Assembly: GCF_001307105.1 (NCBI RefSeq)
Contig: NZ_LGYN01000023.1
Location: forward strand, 186,001 to 250,000
Reading direction: 5' to 3'
Length of the DNA stretch: 64,000 nt
Source of the DNA: Bacillus australimaris
GTDB taxonomy: Bacteria > Bacillota > Bacilli > Bacillales > Bacillaceae
The notes under the pieces were generated by a model. That model was not told the DNA's origin. It made no database searches and saw only the letters and a list, made by a program, of their open reading frames with translations. Below, piece after piece: positions 62,788 to 64,000 of the stretch. Within the stretch, counting starts at the first letter, position 1. Every line of letters starts with the position of its first letter. Made by a program: the position numbers and the translations under genes.

Positions 62788-64000
62788 GGTGTCTCGTATT
62801 TTGATTAGGCTGCTCCAATACGTGAAGTACTGCTGACAACTCCTCAAATGAAGTGGCCTTGATGAGTTGCTCCACCACTTCCTTCCGTTCGGTCAGCCGC
62901 ACAAGAAATTGATAAAGCGACTGTAATTCTTTTTGATACGTCTTCTGGATGCTTAACAAACAAACGACTTGTACTCGATCTTCTCCCCACATCACCGGTT
63001 TTTTCAACGTACAGATTGCACAAAACGTGTCATCCGTTGCTGGCTTAATCGGATGAGGAATGGCTACCAAATGACCGAACGATGTGGGTGACACTTGCTC
63101 TCTTTCTAGCAATAATTGTTCAAACTCGTCCGGGATTCGATGTTGTTCCTTTAGCACGTTTACGAAAAATTGAAGAACCTCTTCCCTTGATTGAAGGTCT
63201 TGCTGAAAAAATGTCAGCGCCGGACTGACATACCGCAAAACTCCTGTATTCTGTGAATCCTGCACAAACCGTTTCAGCCGCACAATATCATCATCACTTA
63301 GAATCGTATGTACATCAATCACTGGCACCGGCAATATATTCTGCAGCGGAATGGTACTAATAATAAAATCAATGCTTCTCAAATCATAAGCAGAAAGCTC
63401 TCCTACGCTTGCGGTTCCAGCGATTTCAAGTCTTCCGCTAAAAGCTGCCGAAAGCTTATGAAGAAGGAGCTGACTGCTGGCGACACCCGTCGCACACACA
63501 ATAAGACATGTCTTTCTCACATGCTGTGATTTTGTTCGTTCGATTGCAGCCCCAATATGGAGCGCCAAATACCCGATCTCATCCTCATGGATCTCAATCC
63601 CCTCTTTTTCTCTCAACCACCTGCCCATATAGACACCCGCTTCAAACGCAATGGGATAGTGCCTTTTAATCTCTGGTAAATAAGGGTTACGAATGTTCAT
63701 ATCGTATCTATAACGATGAATGGCGGAACGCAAATGAAGACTTAATCCAACAATCAGCTCCTTATCAAATTGAATATCAAGTGACATGTGCTCCTCTACA
63801 TAAGCAAGCAAATGGTGAGTGAAACGAAAGTGATCTTCGTCTAGCAGGTGAAATAGCGTATGGCCGGCATCTCCATATGCCATCATCTTTGCTCCCATTA
63901 AATGAATCGCAATGTACGCCATTTCAGATAACGGAAATTCAATCGCTAATACACGGCGAATATCCTCTGCCATTTGCTTAGCCACTTTGAAAGCGGGCTG
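62771..64000 (-). CDS. PRD-containing PTS activator, LicR-like (cut by window edge)
   Basis: The C-terminal 409 or so residues of a LicR-type activator; the frame stays open to the right edge, so the HTH domains and part of PRD1 are outside. Visible are the end of PRD1 (MAYIAIHLMGAKMM), PRD2 (GYLALHIGAAIER), an EIIB-like domain (CLIVCATGVASSQLLLHKL) and an EIIA-Fru-like domain (VSPTSFGHLVAIPHPIKP). It lies upstream of the second PTS operon in the same direction, as licR does to licBCAH. The EIIB loop has Cys-Ala-Thr-Gly, the EIIA domain keeps its His. Confidence 0.92.
   Translation of the reverse strand, partial: QPAFKVAKQMAEDIRRVLAIEFPLSEMAYIAIHLMGAKMMAYGDAGHTLFHLLDEDHFRFTHHLLAYVEEHMSLDIQFDKELIVGLSLHLRSAIHRYRYDMNIRNPYLPEIKRHYPIAFEAGVYMGRWLREKEGIEIHEDEIGYLALHIGAAIERTKSQHVRKTCLIVCATGVASSQLLLHKLSAAFSGRLEIAGTASVGELSAYDLRSIDFIISTIPLQNILPVPVIDVHTILSDDDIVRLKRFVQDSQNTGVLRYVSPALTFFQQDLQSREEVLQFFVNVLKEQHRIPDEFEQLLLEREQVSPTSFGHLVAIPHPIKPATDDTFCAICTLKKPVMWGEDRVQVVCLLSIQKTYQKELQSLYQFLVRLTERKEVVEQLIKATSFEELSAVLHVLEQPNQNTRHPFPHL

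Overview
This window looks like chromosomal DNA of a Bacillus of the B. pumilus group (pumilus/safensis/altitudinis type). The basis is recognition of protein families and of gene order remembered from B. subtilis; no database search was run. The order gal, slrA, ywcB-ywcA, thiE/thiM/ywbI/ywbHG/ywbD/ywbC, ywaC, ilvK, licHACBR, sigY-yxlCD, cydABCD follows the B. subtilis 330-350 degree region, with accessory blocks inserted.

Layout. 1-2.3 kb: galactose genes (galE edge, galK) and a divergent AraC regulator. 2.3-5.2 kb: a small unknown protein, GtrA, an unlisted SlrA-like anti-repressor, and a methyltransferase/glycosyltransferase pair. 5.3-7.2 kb: DUF485 protein plus acetate-type symporter. 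7.2-13 kb: SnoaL-like protein, thiamin salvage (thiM-thiE), LysR regulator with CidA/LrgB-type membrane pair, rRNA methyltransferase, glyoxalase-fold protein. 13-17.2 kb: polar amino-acid ABC transporter and a Rap phosphatase with an unlisted 44-aa Phr pro-peptide. 17.2-23.5 kb: small alarmone synthetase, a ribose-type ABC transporter under a SAM-I (S-box) riboswitch, and a beta-helix lipoprotein. 23.9-31.2 kb: ilvK, a membrane protein and the lichenan/cellobiose PTS operon with its regulator LicR. 31.4-36.5 kb: a sortase with a candidate substrate, a tiny cationic peptide, NADP glutamate dehydrogenase with a TnrA/GlnR-like box, and the SigY ECF operon. 37-44 kb: secreted pectate lyase and cytochrome bd oxidase (cydABCD) with a Rex-like operator. 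44.3-54.2 kb: a complete Isd-type heme acquisition locus with three NEAT proteins, two iron/heme ABC systems, sortase B and an ABC-ATPase/IsdG fusion, preceded by two Fur boxes and a possible small RNA. 54.3-57.5 kb: a CatR/CatE-like pair fused transcriptionally to ribA-ribD. 57.5-59.1 kb: glyoxalase-fold protein, a near-consensus parS site and a polysaccharide deacetylase. 59.1-64 kb: a second lic-like PTS operon with a GH1 enzyme and a PRD regulator cut by the right edge.

How the parts work together. The two PTS operons share promoter architecture: a cre site, exactly 12 nt, then a similar dyad, so carbon-catabolite control and paralogous PRD activators probably act on both. The heme locus forms a path from secreted and wall-anchored NEAT proteins through IsdE-type lipoproteins and permeases to an IsdG-type heme-degrading domain. 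The best candidates for undescribed biology are the HxlR-VOC-RibA-RibD cassette, the ABC-IsdG fusion that keeps an internal start, the S-box-controlled CUT2 transporter, the sortase/MPKTG pair, the possible RNA upstream of isd, and a dispersed intergenic repeat present twice at convergent gene ends.
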